This document shows positions 47,735 through 58,270 of a DNA stretch of 64,000 nt, one piece after another. Numbering within the stretch: the first letter of the stretch is position 1; the number at the start of each line of letters is the position of its first letter. This DNA comes from an uncultured Sulfitobacter sp. (GTDB lineage: Bacteria; Pseudomonadota; Alphaproteobacteria; Rhodobacterales; Rhodobacteraceae), in NCBI GenBank assembly GCA_938003685.1, contig CALKXT010000041.1:1-64000 (forward strand), written 5' to 3'. Position numbers and translations under genes: made by a program. The notes beneath the pieces were generated by a model. That model saw only the letters and a program-made list of their open reading frames with translations, had not been told where the DNA came from and did not search any database.

Positions 47735-49074
47735 AAACGCGGATCGCACAGATGTGGCGCTCAATGCCGTTACGCTTGGCTGTGCTGCTTGTCGCGCTGT
47801 TTTCGGTCGTTAGTTTGCTTAGTTTGGCCGCGAGTTATGCGGTGACGCAATCCTCGTTTGAACAAGCCATTCGCGCGGATTTGGCGCAAGATTTGGCTGG
47901 GTTTCGCGCCGCACCCAATGCGCGTGCGGTGGCGTTATTGGTCAAAGCGGAATCGCGTGAAACAGACCCCAACAGATTGATATTAAGCTACGTTTCGCCC
48001 AGCGGTCAGATTTACGGCAACGGTGCGATTGCCCGCGACAATGAAGGGTTCCACATTGTTTCACTGGATGCGGATCGCGCGCAATATGATGGGGCCTATC
48101 TGACATTGACTGAACCTTTGTATGGTGGTTTGTTGACCATCGCGCGCAGTCGGGCGGAAATTGCGGCACTTGGTGATGTGTTCATAAATATCCTACTGAT
48201 TTCGCTGCTTCCCACGGTATTGATTGCCTTGTCAGGTGGGTTGATCCTTGCGCGGCGATCTAAGCGACATGTTGAAGTAGTGGGTAACGCACTGGATGCG
48301 ATGACAACGGGCAACCTTGGTGCGCGGGTTAAGGTTGGGTCACGGTGGTCAGACGATCTGCATCAGATTGGCGGTAAGCTAAATCAGATGGCAGGCGCGC
48401 AAGAGGCATCAGTGGCCGCGCTCAAACAGGTATCACTGGACATCGCGCATGATTTGAAAACGCCGATACAGCGGGTGTCTGTGCATCTGGATGATTTGGC
48501 CCGGACCACTCAACCAGATACGGAACAGGCCGATTTGATTGGCAAAGCGCAGAATGAATTGATTGGCATTGCATCGGTCTTTCAATCGTTGTTGCAGCTT
48601 GCCCAAGTTGAGGCTGGATCACCCAGAACGCGGTTTACCCACGTAGATTTGACGGCGCTGTGCCACACTTTGGTGGAAGTGTTTGAACCATCAGCCTTAG
48701 AACTTGATCACGTTCTGCGCTGTGACTTGCCTGAACGGGCAATGACGGTTGACGGCGATCGTGCGTTGTTGGGTCAAATGCTGTCAAATCTAATTGAGAA
48801 CGCACTGCGTCATACCCCGCCCGAAACGGTGATTACGGTAAAACTTAGCTCAAATGAGGGGCGGCCAATGATCACTGTTGCTGACAACGGTCCCGGTATT
48901 CCGGCAGATGAACGCGAAAAAGCGCTACAGCGCTTGTATCGACTGGATCGTAGCCGAAACACACCTGGAAATGGGCTGGGCCTAAGTCTGGTTGAGGCGG
49001 TCGCAAATTTGCACGGTGCTGAACTGCAGTTGCAAGACAATGCACCGGGGCTGCGAGTCACATTGCGGTTTTGA
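47731..49074 (+). CDS. Sensor histidine kinase
   Basis: ISHD-type box DIAHDLKTPIQRV, NLIENALRHTPP, DNGPGIP, GNGLGLSLVEAVA. 4-nt overlap with the regulator. Confidence 0.93.
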   Translation: MKTRIAQMWRSMPLRLAVLLVALFSVVSLLSLAASYAVTQSSFEQAIRADLAQDLAGFRAAPNARAVALLVKAESRETDPNRLILSYVSPSGQIYGNGAIARDNEGFHIVSLDADRAQYDGAYLTLTEPLYGGLLTIARSRAEIAALGDVFINILLISLLPTVLIALSGGLILARRSKRHVEVVGNALDAMTTGNLGARVKVGSRWSDDLHQIGGKLNQMAGAQEASVAALKQVSLDIAHDLKTPIQRVSVHLDDLARTTQPDTEQADLIGKAQNELIGIASVFQSLLQLAQVEAGSPRTRFTHVDLTALCHTLVEVFEPSALELDHVLRCDLPERAMTVDGDRALLGQMLSNLIENALRHTPPETVITVKLSSNEGRPMITVADNGPGIPADEREKALQRLYRLDRSRNTPGNGLGLSLVEAVANLHGAELQLQDNAPGLRVTLRF

Positions 49075-49157
49075 CATCAGCATGCGGCGATTTGTGCATG
49101 TGTGCATCCCGGTCTTGCACCCTATGTTGAAGGGGAACCAAGTGCGAGGGTTTAGAT

Positions 49158-50567
49158 ATGCTTGACGGTTTTTCAGCTGAAATATTGGCGCGGGTGCAGT
49201 TTGCCTTCACCATTTCGTTTCACATCATCTTTCCTGCGTTTTCGATAGGCCTCGCCAGTTTCTTGGCTGTCCTGAACGCGCGATGGCTTTGGACGGGTGA
49301 TGATACTTTTCGCGTCTTGTTCGACTATTGGAAAAAGATATTTGCCGTCGCCTTTGGCATGGGCGTCGTGTCGGGCATTGTGATGTCATACCAATTTGGC
49401 ACCAACTGGTCGGTGTTTTCTGACAAAGCAGGACCCGTTGTTGGCCCGTTGATGGCTTACGAAGTGCTGTCGGCGTTTTTCCTCGAAGCGGGATTTTTGG
49501 GGATTATGTTGTTTGGCCGTAAACGCGTGGGCAACGGATTGCACATGTTTGCCACGGGCATGGTTGCATTCGGGACATTGGTGTCCGCCACATGGATTTT
49601 GTCAGTCAATTCATGGATGCAGACGCCTGCTGGTTTTGGCATAAATGAAGTCGGGCAATTTATCCCAGAGGACTGGTGGCAGATAGTTTTCAACCCCTCC
49701 TTCCCGTATCGTTTGGTGCATATGGTGCTGGCGGCGTTCCTGACAACTGCGCTAGTTGTTGGGGCGGTTGGTGCGCTGCATTTGCTACGTAATCGGGATG
49801 ATAAACCCAGTCAGCGGATGTTCTCAATGGCGATGTGGATGTTGGTGTTGGTGACACCATTGCAGATTTTTGCAGGTGACCTGCACGGGTTGAACACGCT
49901 TGAACACCAACCGGCCAAGGTGATGGCGATGGAAGGGCATTATGACAGCCATGAAAATGGTGCGCCTTTGATCCTGTTCGGTATACCCAATTCAGAAGAA
50001 AAGCGGATCGACTATGTGATCCAGATACCCAAGCTGTCATCCTTGATCCTCAAGCATGATTTGAACGCGCCGCTTGCTGGATTGGACACAATACCGGATG
50101 AAGACGAGCCGCCTGTCGGCATTGTGTTCTTTTCATTCAGGGTGATGATTGCCCTTGGATTTGCAATGTTGGGCCTTGGTCTGTGGGGGCTGTGGACGCG
50201 CGCGCGGGGGCGTTTGTTTGATGCGCCGATGCTTTATCGGGCGGCCGTCTTGATGGGCCCAACAGGGTTTGTTGCGGTGCTGGCTGGTTGGATCACGACC
50301 GAAGTCGGGCGGCAACCATTTACAGTGTATGGATTGCTGCGCACGTCCGATAGTTTGGCACCGATAGCGGCACCTGCGGTTGCGACATCGTTGATCGCTT
50401 TCATTGTGGTTTACTTTTTCGTTTTTGGTGCGGGCACTTTTTATATCCTGCGGATGATGCGACAGCCTGTGAAAGTGGTCAGTGAAAAGCCATTGCGTGA
50501 CGATGCACCACTGCGTGCGGCGGGCACGACCCCGGCTGCACAAAGCCAAGCTAAGGGAGATCACTGA
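49158..50567 (+). CDS. cydA: Cytochrome bd-type (cyanide-insensitive) ubiquinol oxidase subunit I
   Basis: ARVQFAFTISFHIIFPAFSIGLA, QFGTNWSVFSDKAGPVVGPLMAYEVLSAFFLEAGFLGIMLFG, GDLHGLNTLEHQPAKVMAMEGHY. Confidence 0.95.
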   Translation: MLDGFSAEILARVQFAFTISFHIIFPAFSIGLASFLAVLNARWLWTGDDTFRVLFDYWKKIFAVAFGMGVVSGIVMSYQFGTNWSVFSDKAGPVVGPLMAYEVLSAFFLEAGFLGIMLFGRKRVGNGLHMFATGMVAFGTLVSATWILSVNSWMQTPAGFGINEVGQFIPEDWWQIVFNPSFPYRLVHMVLAAFLTTALVVGAVGALHLLRNRDDKPSQRMFSMAMWMLVLVTPLQIFAGDLHGLNTLEHQPAKVMAMEGHYDSHENGAPLILFGIPNSEEKRIDYVIQIPKLSSLILKHDLNAPLAGLDTIPDEDEPPVGIVFFSFRVMIALGFAMLGLGLWGLWTRARGRLFDAPMLYRAAVLMGPTGFVAVLAGWITTEVGRQPFTVYGLLRTSDSLAPIAAPAVATSLIAFIVVYFFVFGAGTFYILRMMRQPVKVVSEKPLRDDAPLRAAGTTPAAQSQAKGDH

Positions 50568-50568
50568 T

Positions 50569-51576
50569 ATGTTTGGTTTGGAATTGTCCTTCATTTGGGC
50601 CGGGATCATCGCACTGTCTGTGTTGATTTATGTCATACTTGATGGCTTTGACCTTGGTGTTGGATTGTTGTTTCCAGTCACCAAGGACGAAGGCGAACGC
50701 AACGTGATGATGAATTCCGTTGCGCCCATTTGGGACGGGAACGAAACATGGTTGGTCATGGGCGGTGGTGGATTATTCGCGGTCTTTCCGCTGGCATATG
50801 CTGTGGTGATGCCAGCACTTTATATGCCGATCACTCTGATGTTGCTGGGGTTGGTGTTTCGTGGTGTTGCGTTTGAATACCGTTGGCGCACCAAACGGTT
50901 TAAACCATTTTGGGACATGGCGTTTTTTGGCGGATCGCTAACGGCTGCGTTTTGCCAAGGCATCGCTCTGGGCGCATTGGTGCAAGGGATTGAAATTGAA
51001 GGTCGCGCCTATGCGGGGGGCTGGTGGGATTGGTTGACGCCATTCTCTGTTTTGACAGGTGTCGCCGTGACAGTGGGTTATGCTTTGTTGGGCGCAACGT
51101 GGCTGAACATGAAGTTGATGGGCCGTATCCAAGAACACATGCGTAGCCTTGTTATACCTTTGGCAATCGTCACGTTGGTCTGTATGGCAGCGGTCAGTTT
51201 GTGGACGCCGTTTCTGGATAACGAATATTTTGGCCGTTGGTTCGCATGGCCCACAGCAGCCTTTAGCGTGTTAGTACCTGTTTTGGTCGGCTTGGCGGTT
51301 TTGGGCTTATTTGCGGGGATCAAGCAGCAACGGGATGTCCAGCCGTTTCTATGTGCGTTGACACTTTTTGTGCTTGGGTTCGTTGGCATCGGGATTAGCT
51401 TTTATCCCCATATCGTGCCGCCCAGCTTGACCATTGCTGAGGCCGCAGCGCCGGATAGTTCGCTGGCCTTTGCGCTGGTGGGCACGTTGATTTTGTTGCC
51501 AATGATTCTTGGCTATACGGCCTATGCGTATTGGGTATTCCGCGGCAAAGTTGACCCAGATGAGGGCTATCACTAA
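50569..51576 (+). CDS. cydB: Cytochrome bd-type ubiquinol oxidase subunit II
   Basis: WAGIIALSVLIYVILDGFDLGVGLLFP, WDGNETWLVMGGGGLFAVFPLAYA. Confidence 0.95.
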   Translation: MFGLELSFIWAGIIALSVLIYVILDGFDLGVGLLFPVTKDEGERNVMMNSVAPIWDGNETWLVMGGGGLFAVFPLAYAVVMPALYMPITLMLLGLVFRGVAFEYRWRTKRFKPFWDMAFFGGSLTAAFCQGIALGALVQGIEIEGRAYAGGWWDWLTPFSVLTGVAVTVGYALLGATWLNMKLMGRIQEHMRSLVIPLAIVTLVCMAAVSLWTPFLDNEYFGRWFAWPTAAFSVLVPVLVGLAVLGLFAGIKQQRDVQPFLCALTLFVLGFVGIGISFYPHIVPPSLTIAEAAAPDSSLAFALVGTLILLPMILGYTAYAYWVFRGKVDPDEGYH

Positions 51577-51686
51577 TGCGCGATTGGCTTGGCCGCATGG
51601 GGTGGTTTGTTTTGATTTGGGTGGGGTCCGTGCTGGCCTTGGCTGTCGTTGCTTACAGTATTCGATCGGTTATATTTGTAGGTTAA
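51576..51686 (+). CDS. DUF2474-like / CydX-like small membrane subunit (36 aa)
   Basis: MRDWLGRMGWFVLIWVGSVLALAVVAYSIRSVIFVG; start overlaps the cydB stop (TAATG); single TM; below the ORF-track size cutoff. Confidence 0.8.
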   Translation: MRDWLGRMGWFVLIWVGSVLALAVVAYSIRSVIFVG

Positions 51687-51788
51687 TGTGGCGGTGGTGG
51701 CGACTTACGTAAGGTTGACTGCACCACAGCCCCTTGCCAAAACCTACAGCGCCTGATCACTCTGCCCGAAACCGACAAGGAGCATCCC

Positions 51789-52757
51789 ATGAAAGCCATG
51801 CAAGTCACTGCCTACGATCAACCACTGTCAATGCAGGAGCTAGACATGCCTGTGCCTGATGTGGGTCAGGTGTTGGTGCAGGTTGATACATGTGGGCTGA
51901 ATTTTGGTGACTTGCTGATCATTAAAGGCACTTATCAGGAGAAACCTGCGTTACCATTTACGCTTGGCATGGAAATGGCCGGCACCATAACGGCATTAGG
52001 TGACGGGGTGAGCCATTTGAAAGTTGGCCAACGTATCGCAGCCTATACCGGGTTTGATGGGCTGGCCGAATATGCCGCAATTCCCGCTGCCGTTTGTGTG
52101 CCGATCCCCGATGAGATGAATGCGGTGGATGCTGCTGCATTCTTGATCGCTTACGGGACCAGCCATGTGGGGCTGGATTATAAAGCACGTTTGCAACCGG
52201 GTGAACGCCTATTGGTTTTGGGTGCCTCTGGTGGCATCGGATTAACGGCAGTCGAGTTGGGTAAGTTGATGGGAGCAGAAGTCATTGCCTGTGCGCGCGG
52301 TGAAGATAAATTGGCGATCTGCAAGGCGGCAGGGGCGGACCATCTGATCAACTCAGAAACGGACGACATTCGTGATGTTGTCAAATCACTAGGTGGTGCT
52401 GATGTGGTTTATGATCCGATTGGGGGTGCCCAATTCAAAGCAGCGATGCGGGCGTGTAATCCAGAGGCGCGACTGATCCCGTTGGGATTTGCCTCTGGCG
52501 AGGTGCCGCAAATTCCAGCCAATATATTGTTGGTCAAAAACCTAAGTGTCTTGGGATTTTATTGGGGCGGATATGCGCGGATCAAGCCATCGGTTTTGAC
52601 TGATAGTTTTCAGGTGCTGACCGATTGGTATACCCAAGGTATGCTGAAGCCACACGTCAGCCACGTCTTGCCTTTGGATCAAGCAAACGAAGCGTTGGAT
52701 TTGCTGCGCACCCGCAAAGCGACGGGTAAAGTGGTTGTGCAGGTGGCTTCTAAATAG
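51789..52757 (+). CDS. NADPH:quinone oxidoreductase / zinc-type alcohol dehydrogenase family (MDR)
   Basis: LPFTLGMEMAGTITALGDGV, LLVLGASGGIGLTAVELGKLMGA, DVVYDPIGG. Confidence 0.92.
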   Translation: MKAMQVTAYDQPLSMQELDMPVPDVGQVLVQVDTCGLNFGDLLIIKGTYQEKPALPFTLGMEMAGTITALGDGVSHLKVGQRIAAYTGFDGLAEYAAIPAAVCVPIPDEMNAVDAAAFLIAYGTSHVGLDYKARLQPGERLLVLGASGGIGLTAVELGKLMGAEVIACARGEDKLAICKAAGADHLINSETDDIRDVVKSLGGADVVYDPIGGAQFKAAMRACNPEARLIPLGFASGEVPQIPANILLVKNLSVLGFYWGGYARIKPSVLTDSFQVLTDWYTQGMLKPHVSHVLPLDQANEALDLLRTRKATGKVVVQVASK

Positions 52758-52824
52758 CGCCTGACTATTCAAATTCGCCTTTAGGTGGTATGATTTGAGT
52801 GAATCATGCCTTCTGGGGGATGTC

Positions 52825-54012
52825 ATGGGCTTAAAACAAAACATTGCCGGAATTGCGGCTGCTGCGATGTTCGTTACATCCGGGGCCATTGCAGGAACAC
52901 TTGGGCCAGAGCATGTGATTGACACCCTACATGGTCAAATGTCGCAACATTATGATTTTGTGATTTCACTTCAAGCTGACGCGCAGCGTGATCAGGTCAT
53001 GTTGATGGATGAAATTACGGCCCAAAATGTTGTGGAGCTGCCGATTTTAAATGGCTTTGTCGCAACGCTTCAGGTCGAAGAAGCATTCAAGCTTGCTGAT
53101 ATCGAAGGCATCGAATGGATCTGGTATTTGCATCCAGATGAGGCCGATTTGACACGGAACGTGGTGCAACACCTGTCGCTAGCCTTGGATAAGGGGGCGT
53201 TGATTGCAAACATGTCGCTTGGCCCTCCCAGTGGGCTTTATCGCACAGAGCTTGATTTTGACGCACCAGTGCCCCGCACAACACTTGCGTTCGCGCGACA
53301 GGGGCGATTGGCGGTTGCGGCCATTGGTAATACTGGCAGTACGGCACCCGGTTCTGTTAACCCTTGGAGCACACCACCGTGGGTCTTGTCCGTAGGGGCA
53401 TGGGATCATCGATCAAGCAAAGTTTGGGAACATTCATCAACTGGTGATCCACAGGCACCTCATACATGGCCTGATGTGATTGCATCGGGGGTCAATGTTA
53501 TCGGGCCGATGACTAGCACGCGTGAAAAGACCGCAGAAGAGCGCGCCTTTGATGAAGGCAACGCACGTTTTCGAAAGGCCGTTCCGAAAGAAGTATGGGG
53601 TAAATACACATTGCGCAGTGGTTCCAATATGGCAGCGTCGCAGGTTTCAAATGCAGCTGGACAGGTGGCTTTCTTTTTAACAGAAATCATCAAGGAACGT
53701 GACCCAGAACATGGGGACCGATTGTTTTCAATCACGGTGGGGCCAGAAAGAATTACGGCCCATGACATCGCAATTGCACGATTGACAGGGCGCGCTACAT
53801 CAACGGCAGATGGTGGTATGGAATATACCTATTGGATGGATCAGCCTTGGAAAATGATCAAACAGATATTGGTCGATACGGCACTTCCAGTGGCCGATGC
53901 CCGTCCATGGGAAGCCGGGGCAGGGCTGGTTGACCCTGACTATATCCGTACGGAGTTTGGTAAATACGGAATTTCCAAACCACAGCTTATGGCTGCGACA
54001 ATAACAGAGTAG
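52825..54012 (+). CDS. Exported subtilase (S8)-like protein, probably catalytically inactive
   Basis: Signal peptide; GALIANMSLGPP, AVAAIGNTGSTAPG...VLSVGAWD, and RSGSNMAASQVSNAAGQVAFFL at the position of the GTSMAAPHVAG motif. Confidence 0.6.
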   Translation: MGLKQNIAGIAAAAMFVTSGAIAGTLGPEHVIDTLHGQMSQHYDFVISLQADAQRDQVMLMDEITAQNVVELPILNGFVATLQVEEAFKLADIEGIEWIWYLHPDEADLTRNVVQHLSLALDKGALIANMSLGPPSGLYRTELDFDAPVPRTTLAFARQGRLAVAAIGNTGSTAPGSVNPWSTPPWVLSVGAWDHRSSKVWEHSSTGDPQAPHTWPDVIASGVNVIGPMTSTREKTAEERAFDEGNARFRKAVPKEVWGKYTLRSGSNMAASQVSNAAGQVAFFLTEIIKERDPEHGDRLFSITVGPERITAHDIAIARLTGRATSTADGGMEYTYWMDQPWKMIKQILVDTALPVADARPWEAGAGLVDPDYIRTEFGKYGISKPQLMAATITE

Positions 54013-54064
54013 TGCCGCACAGGTAATGAAGACTAAGCAGACGAATTATCCACCAAAGATAAAT

Positions 54065-55042
54065 CTATCGTCGTCCCGCTTGCGCACGCGTGATGTTGCG
54101 TGATTTTTGGCGTTCTCGCAGAAATACAAATAAGCCAGCCGCAAGGATTAAAGCGATACCTAGCCAGACTTCCCAAGAAGGGAGGTCGCCAAAAATGGCA
54201 AAGCCCCAGAAGACGGCCAATGGCAGCCCGATGTATTCAAAAGGCGCAACGGTTGCTGCATCTGCGATGCGATACGCTTGGCTCAGGCAATACCCAATGA
54301 TGCCCGCATTCAGGCCCAATGCCAAAAACACCCATTCATCCCCCGTTGCAGGCCAAACCCATGCGCGCAGCAGAAATTGCATAGAAACGGAGCTGTTCGC
54401 ATTCACCAAACCGCCGTCGCCGGCAACCATGTAAAAGCCCACAGAAACAAAGATGAACACGACCTGAATATAAAGCGACATCACCGATGCCTTGGCTGTG
54501 ACGCCTAGTTTGCGGGTCATCAATTGGTTCAGCGCATAAGTAAGGGCGGCGAGTACGGGCAACAGCAAGACTAATCGTGTCGCATGCATGGATTCCGCCC
54601 CAGCCCAAGGGCGTTGCATGATCATGACCCCGATAAATCCAACCGCGACCGCACTTAACCGCATCACGCCGACTTTTTCCCCCAAGATCGGGATTGATAG
54701 CAGCGTGATGAACAGCGGTGCGGCAAAGAATAGCGCAGTCACTTCGGCAAGGGGCAATGCCGCAAGTGCTAAAAAGAATGCCATGTTTGAAATGACCACC
54801 AACAATCCACGGGTGATGTGCAGACCAACGCGGTCAGTTTTTAGCAGGTGAAATCCGCCCTCTAGTTTGACCAAGCCAAGACTGATGATCACCCCAATTG
54901 CCGAGCGGATAAACACGATCTGGTGTAGTGGATAGCCGCCAGACAGTTGTTTGATCAGCATATCGTTGATCGAAATCGCAAAGACACCAATCAACACAAA
55001 GATGATTGCCAGTCCGGCGCGGTTTTGGGGAGCGGTGTTCAT
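54065..55042 (-). CDS. DMT superfamily (EamA) transporter
   Basis: 10-TM pattern, two EamA-like halves (FIRSAIGVIISLGLVKLEGG..., FEYIGLPLAVFWGFAIFGDLPSWEVWLGIALILAAGLFV). Confidence 0.9.
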   Translation of the reverse strand: MNTAPQNRAGLAIIFVLIGVFAISINDMLIKQLSGGYPLHQIVFIRSAIGVIISLGLVKLEGGFHLLKTDRVGLHITRGLLVVISNMAFFLALAALPLAEVTALFFAAPLFITLLSIPILGEKVGVMRLSAVAVGFIGVMIMQRPWAGAESMHATRLVLLLPVLAALTYALNQLMTRKLGVTAKASVMSLYIQVVFIFVSVGFYMVAGDGGLVNANSSVSMQFLLRAWVWPATGDEWVFLALGLNAGIIGYCLSQAYRIADAATVAPFEYIGLPLAVFWGFAIFGDLPSWEVWLGIALILAAGLFVFLRERQKSRNITRAQAGRR

Positions 55043-55150
55043 GAACCATGCCTATCAATCTGGTTCATATAGTCCAGAACCTTTGATATTGGCGCAGGCT
55101 TGGAAACTCGGTTAGGATTAGGGTTCGAGCCCAACAAAGGACCTTACCCC

Positions 55151-55666
55151 ATGCAAATGTCAGATACCCGCCAGATTTCCGTCCCCCCATCAGAGGTTTA
55201 TGCGGCGTTACTGGACCCTGACATGCTGCAAAAATGCGTGCCGGGTGCACAGGAAGTGACAGGATCAATTGCCGATGGATACGAGGCAACCGTGGTGCAA
55301 AAGGTTGGCCCGGTTAAGGCGACTTTTAAGGGCCAAGTGACGTTGAGCGATCTGGTACCCGACACGTCGCTGACGATTTCGGGTGAAGGCAAAGGCGGTG
55401 CTGCGGGTTTTGCCAAGGGTGGCGCAGAGGTGCGGTTACTGGGCAAAGATGGTGGCACCGAGTTAAGCTATGATGTTGAGGCAAAGGTTGGCGGTAAACT
55501 GGCGCAATTGGGCAGTCGGATTATTGATGGTTTTGCCAAAAAGATGGCAGACCAGTTTTTCAATAACCTGCAAGAAGCCTTAGAAGGCCCACCCGAAGAA
55601 GGCGGCGAGGCCGAAGAAACAGAGGCTCCTGCCAAAAAGGGTTGGTTCGGTCGTTCCAAGGATTGA
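55151..55666 (+). CDS. SRPBCC / CoxG family protein
   Basis: MSDTRQISVPPSEVYAALLDPDMLQKCVPGAQEVTGS...VGGKLAQLGSRIIDGFAKKMADQFFNNL. Confidence 0.9.
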   Translation: MQMSDTRQISVPPSEVYAALLDPDMLQKCVPGAQEVTGSIADGYEATVVQKVGPVKATFKGQVTLSDLVPDTSLTISGEGKGGAAGFAKGGAEVRLLGKDGGTELSYDVEAKVGGKLAQLGSRIIDGFAKKMADQFFNNLQEALEGPPEEGGEAEETEAPAKKGWFGRSKD

Positions 55667-55728
55667 ACCGCTCTGTTCACTTCTGATTTTCCGGTCTAGG
55701 TTCCCCACAACATCAAGTGGAGTGACCC

Positions 55729-56658
55729 ATGCCGACAATTGTGGACATCAAAAACCTGCGTAAATCCTACGATGGTGGTTTTGAGGCGCTCAAGGGCGTT
55801 AATCTTGAAATCGAAGAGGGTGAAATTTTAGCGTTGCTTGGTCCAAATGGTGCAGGGAAAACAACGCTGATCTCGACAATTTGCGGTATCACGACAGCAA
55901 CCAGTGGCACTGTAACTGTTAGTGGCCATGACATCATAACCGGATATCGCGAAACGCGGTCGATGATAGGGTTGGTCCCACAAGAGATTAATTTGGAGCC
56001 GTTTGAGAAAGTCATCAACACTGTACGGTTTTCGCGCGGCTTGTTCGGCAAACCTAGGGATGATGCTGCTCTAGAGAAAATCCTGCGTCAATTGTCGCTA
56101 TGGGATAAGAAAGATAGCCAGATCAGGGCTTTATCAGGTGGCATGAAACGGCGTGTGTTGATTGCTAAGGCGTTGGCGCACGACCCTCGAGTTTTGTTCT
56201 TGGATGAACCTACCGCAGGCGTTGATGTCGAATTGCGCAAAGATATGTGGGAAATCGTGGCTGATCTAAAGGCTGACGGTGTCACCATCATTCTGACCAC
56301 GCATTATATCGAAGAAGCCGAAGCCATTGCTGACCGTGTGGGTGTGATCGCACATGGTGAGTTGTTGTTGGTTGAAGACAAGGCAAAATTGATGGCGCGG
56401 ATGGGTAAAAAGCAGTTGGAAGTCCAATTGACTAAACCGATCAAAACAATCCCCAAAGCTTTGCAATCTGATGCGCTGACACTGTCCAAGGATGGCACGA
56501 CACTGGTGTATTCGTATGACACCCGCGCCGAACGCACTGGCATTACCAAATTGCTCGCTGATGTCGCTGATGCTGGGTTGGTTTTGGCAGACGTGATGAC
56601 CCGTCAAAGCAGTCTAGAAGATATCTTTGTCGATTTGGTTCAGGAGGATGCGGCATGA
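55729..56658 (+). CDS. ABC transporter ATP-binding protein
   Basis: [42 protein letters not shown]. Confidence 0.94.
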   Translation: MPTIVDIKNLRKSYDGGFEALKGVNLEIEEGEILALLGPNGAGKTTLISTICGITTATSGTVTVSGHDIITGYRETRSMIGLVPQEINLEPFEKVINTVRFSRGLFGKPRDDAALEKILRQLSLWDKKDSQIRALSGGMKRRVLIAKALAHDPRVLFLDEPTAGVDVELRKDMWEIVADLKADGVTIILTTHYIEEAEAIADRVGVIAHGELLLVEDKAKLMARMGKKQLEVQLTKPIKTIPKALQSDALTLSKDGTTLVYSYDTRAERTGITKLLADVADAGLVLADVMTRQSSLEDIFVDLVQEDAA

Positions 56659-57416
56659 ACTGGACCGCAATTTATTCAATCTTTTCGTTCGAGATGGCAC
56701 GGTTCTTTCGCACCATTGCGCAAAGCATCATCTCGCCCGTCTTGTCCACCTCGCTTTATTTTGTAGTCTTTGGAGCGGCCATTGGCAGTCGTATCCAAGA
56801 GGTCGAAGGCGTCAGCTATGGCGCGTTCATAGTGCCCGGGTTGATCATGCTCAGTGTTATCACCCAAGCAATATCAAACGCGTCCTTTGGAATCTATTTC
56901 CCAAAATTCATCGGCACGATCTTTGAATTGCTTTCTGCGCCTGTGAACTTTCTTGAGATTGTGATCGGCTATGTTGGTGCCGCGGCGACCAAGGCATTGT
57001 TCATCGGGGTCATTATTTTGATCACCGCGTTCTTTTTTGTCGATATCTCCATCGCGCACCCTTTTGCGATGGTTGCGTTTTTGATACTCACTTGCATCAG
57101 CTTTGCTTTGCTCGGTTTCATCATTGGCATCTGGGCTGGTAACTTTGAGCAGCTACAATTGGTGCCTCTTTTGATCGTTACACCTTTGGTGTTCCTAGGC
57201 GGATCATTCTATTCAATCTCAATGCTGCCACCCACATGGCAGATCATCTCGCATTTTAATCCCGTAGTGTATCTGATCTCGGGCTTTCGATGGGCCTTCT
57301 TTGGCTCTGCTGATGTGCCAATTTTGACCAGTTTGTTGGCCATTGGGTTGTTTACGGGTCTGTGCATGGCGGTGATCTGGTGGATATTCCGTACGGGTTG
57401 GCGGATCCGGCAATAA
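56655..57416 (+). CDS. ABC-2 type transporter permease
   Basis: [26 protein letters not shown]...[32 protein letters not shown]. Confidence 0.92.
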   Translation: MNWTAIYSIFSFEMARFFRTIAQSIISPVLSTSLYFVVFGAAIGSRIQEVEGVSYGAFIVPGLIMLSVITQAISNASFGIYFPKFIGTIFELLSAPVNFLEIVIGYVGAAATKALFIGVIILITAFFFVDISIAHPFAMVAFLILTCISFALLGFIIGIWAGNFEQLQLVPLLIVTPLVFLGGSFYSISMLPPTWQIISHFNPVVYLISGFRWAFFGSADVPILTSLLAIGLFTGLCMAVIWWIFRTGWRIRQ

Positions 57417-57469
57417 ACCTTGTGACTGTCGCCTTGTTTGCACGGCTCTGGCGCTCTACATGGGTTAGT

Positions 57470-58267
57470 ATGAAACCTTGGTTGCCCTTTCTCAAATCTG
57501 ATCCGACTGTTGCTGTTGTCCGCTTGTCAGGTGCCATTGGCATGCAAGGGCGGGGTGGACTGAATGATGCTGGTATCGGTCCGGTGATCGAAAAAGCATT
57601 TACGAAAGGCAAGCCTGTTGCCGTTGCGCTCGAGATTAACTCGCCCGGTGGAAGCCCTGTTCAATCGTCACTGATTGGGGCGCGGATTAGGCGATTGGCG
57701 GAAGAAAAGAACATTCCCGTTATCGCTTTTGTCGAAGATGTTGCCGCGTCTGGTGGGTATTGGTTAGCAGCCGCTGCAGATGAGATATATGCAGACCCCA
57801 GTTCGGTCGTGGGATCAATTGGTGTTATATCTGCATCTTTTGGCGCGCATGAATTTATCAAAGAACATGGCATAGAGCGGCGGGTTTATACCGCCGGACA
57901 ATCGAAATCGATGCTTGACCCGTTTCGCCCTGAACAACCCGAAGATGTGGCGCGGCTGAAAACACTGCTCGAAGATATCCACACCAATTTCATCGACCAC
58001 GTGAAAGCACGACGCGGGCATAAATTGCCCGACGGCCAAGACCTTTTCACAGGTGAAATCTGGCTGGCCAAACGTGCGACTGAACTCGGGCTGATTGATG
58101 GCATTGGCCACATCCGGCCCTTCCTGAAAGATCGTTTTGGGGACAAGGTAAAGTTCCGCCGCTACGGTGTGAAAAAAGGACTGTTATCCCGGTTCGGGGT
58201 GCAAATGGTTCAAGATGCCGTGCAAGGCATAGAGGAACGCGCAGCATTTGCGCGGTTTGGTCTATAA
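57470..58267 (+). CDS. S49 family serine peptidase (SppA/SohB-like)
   Basis: ALEINSPGGSPVQSSLI, VEDVAASGGYWLAAAADEIYADPSSVVGSIGVI (Ser nucleophile), GEIWLAKRATELGLIDGIG. Confidence 0.9.
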   Translation: MKPWLPFLKSDPTVAVVRLSGAIGMQGRGGLNDAGIGPVIEKAFTKGKPVAVALEINSPGGSPVQSSLIGARIRRLAEEKNIPVIAFVEDVAASGGYWLAAAADEIYADPSSVVGSIGVISASFGAHEFIKEHGIERRVYTAGQSKSMLDPFRPEQPEDVARLKTLLEDIHTNFIDHVKARRGHKLPDGQDLFTGEIWLAKRATELGLIDGIGHIRPFLKDRFGDKVKFRRYGVKKGLLSRFGVQMVQDAVQGIEERAAFARFGL

Positions 58268-58270
58268 GGC

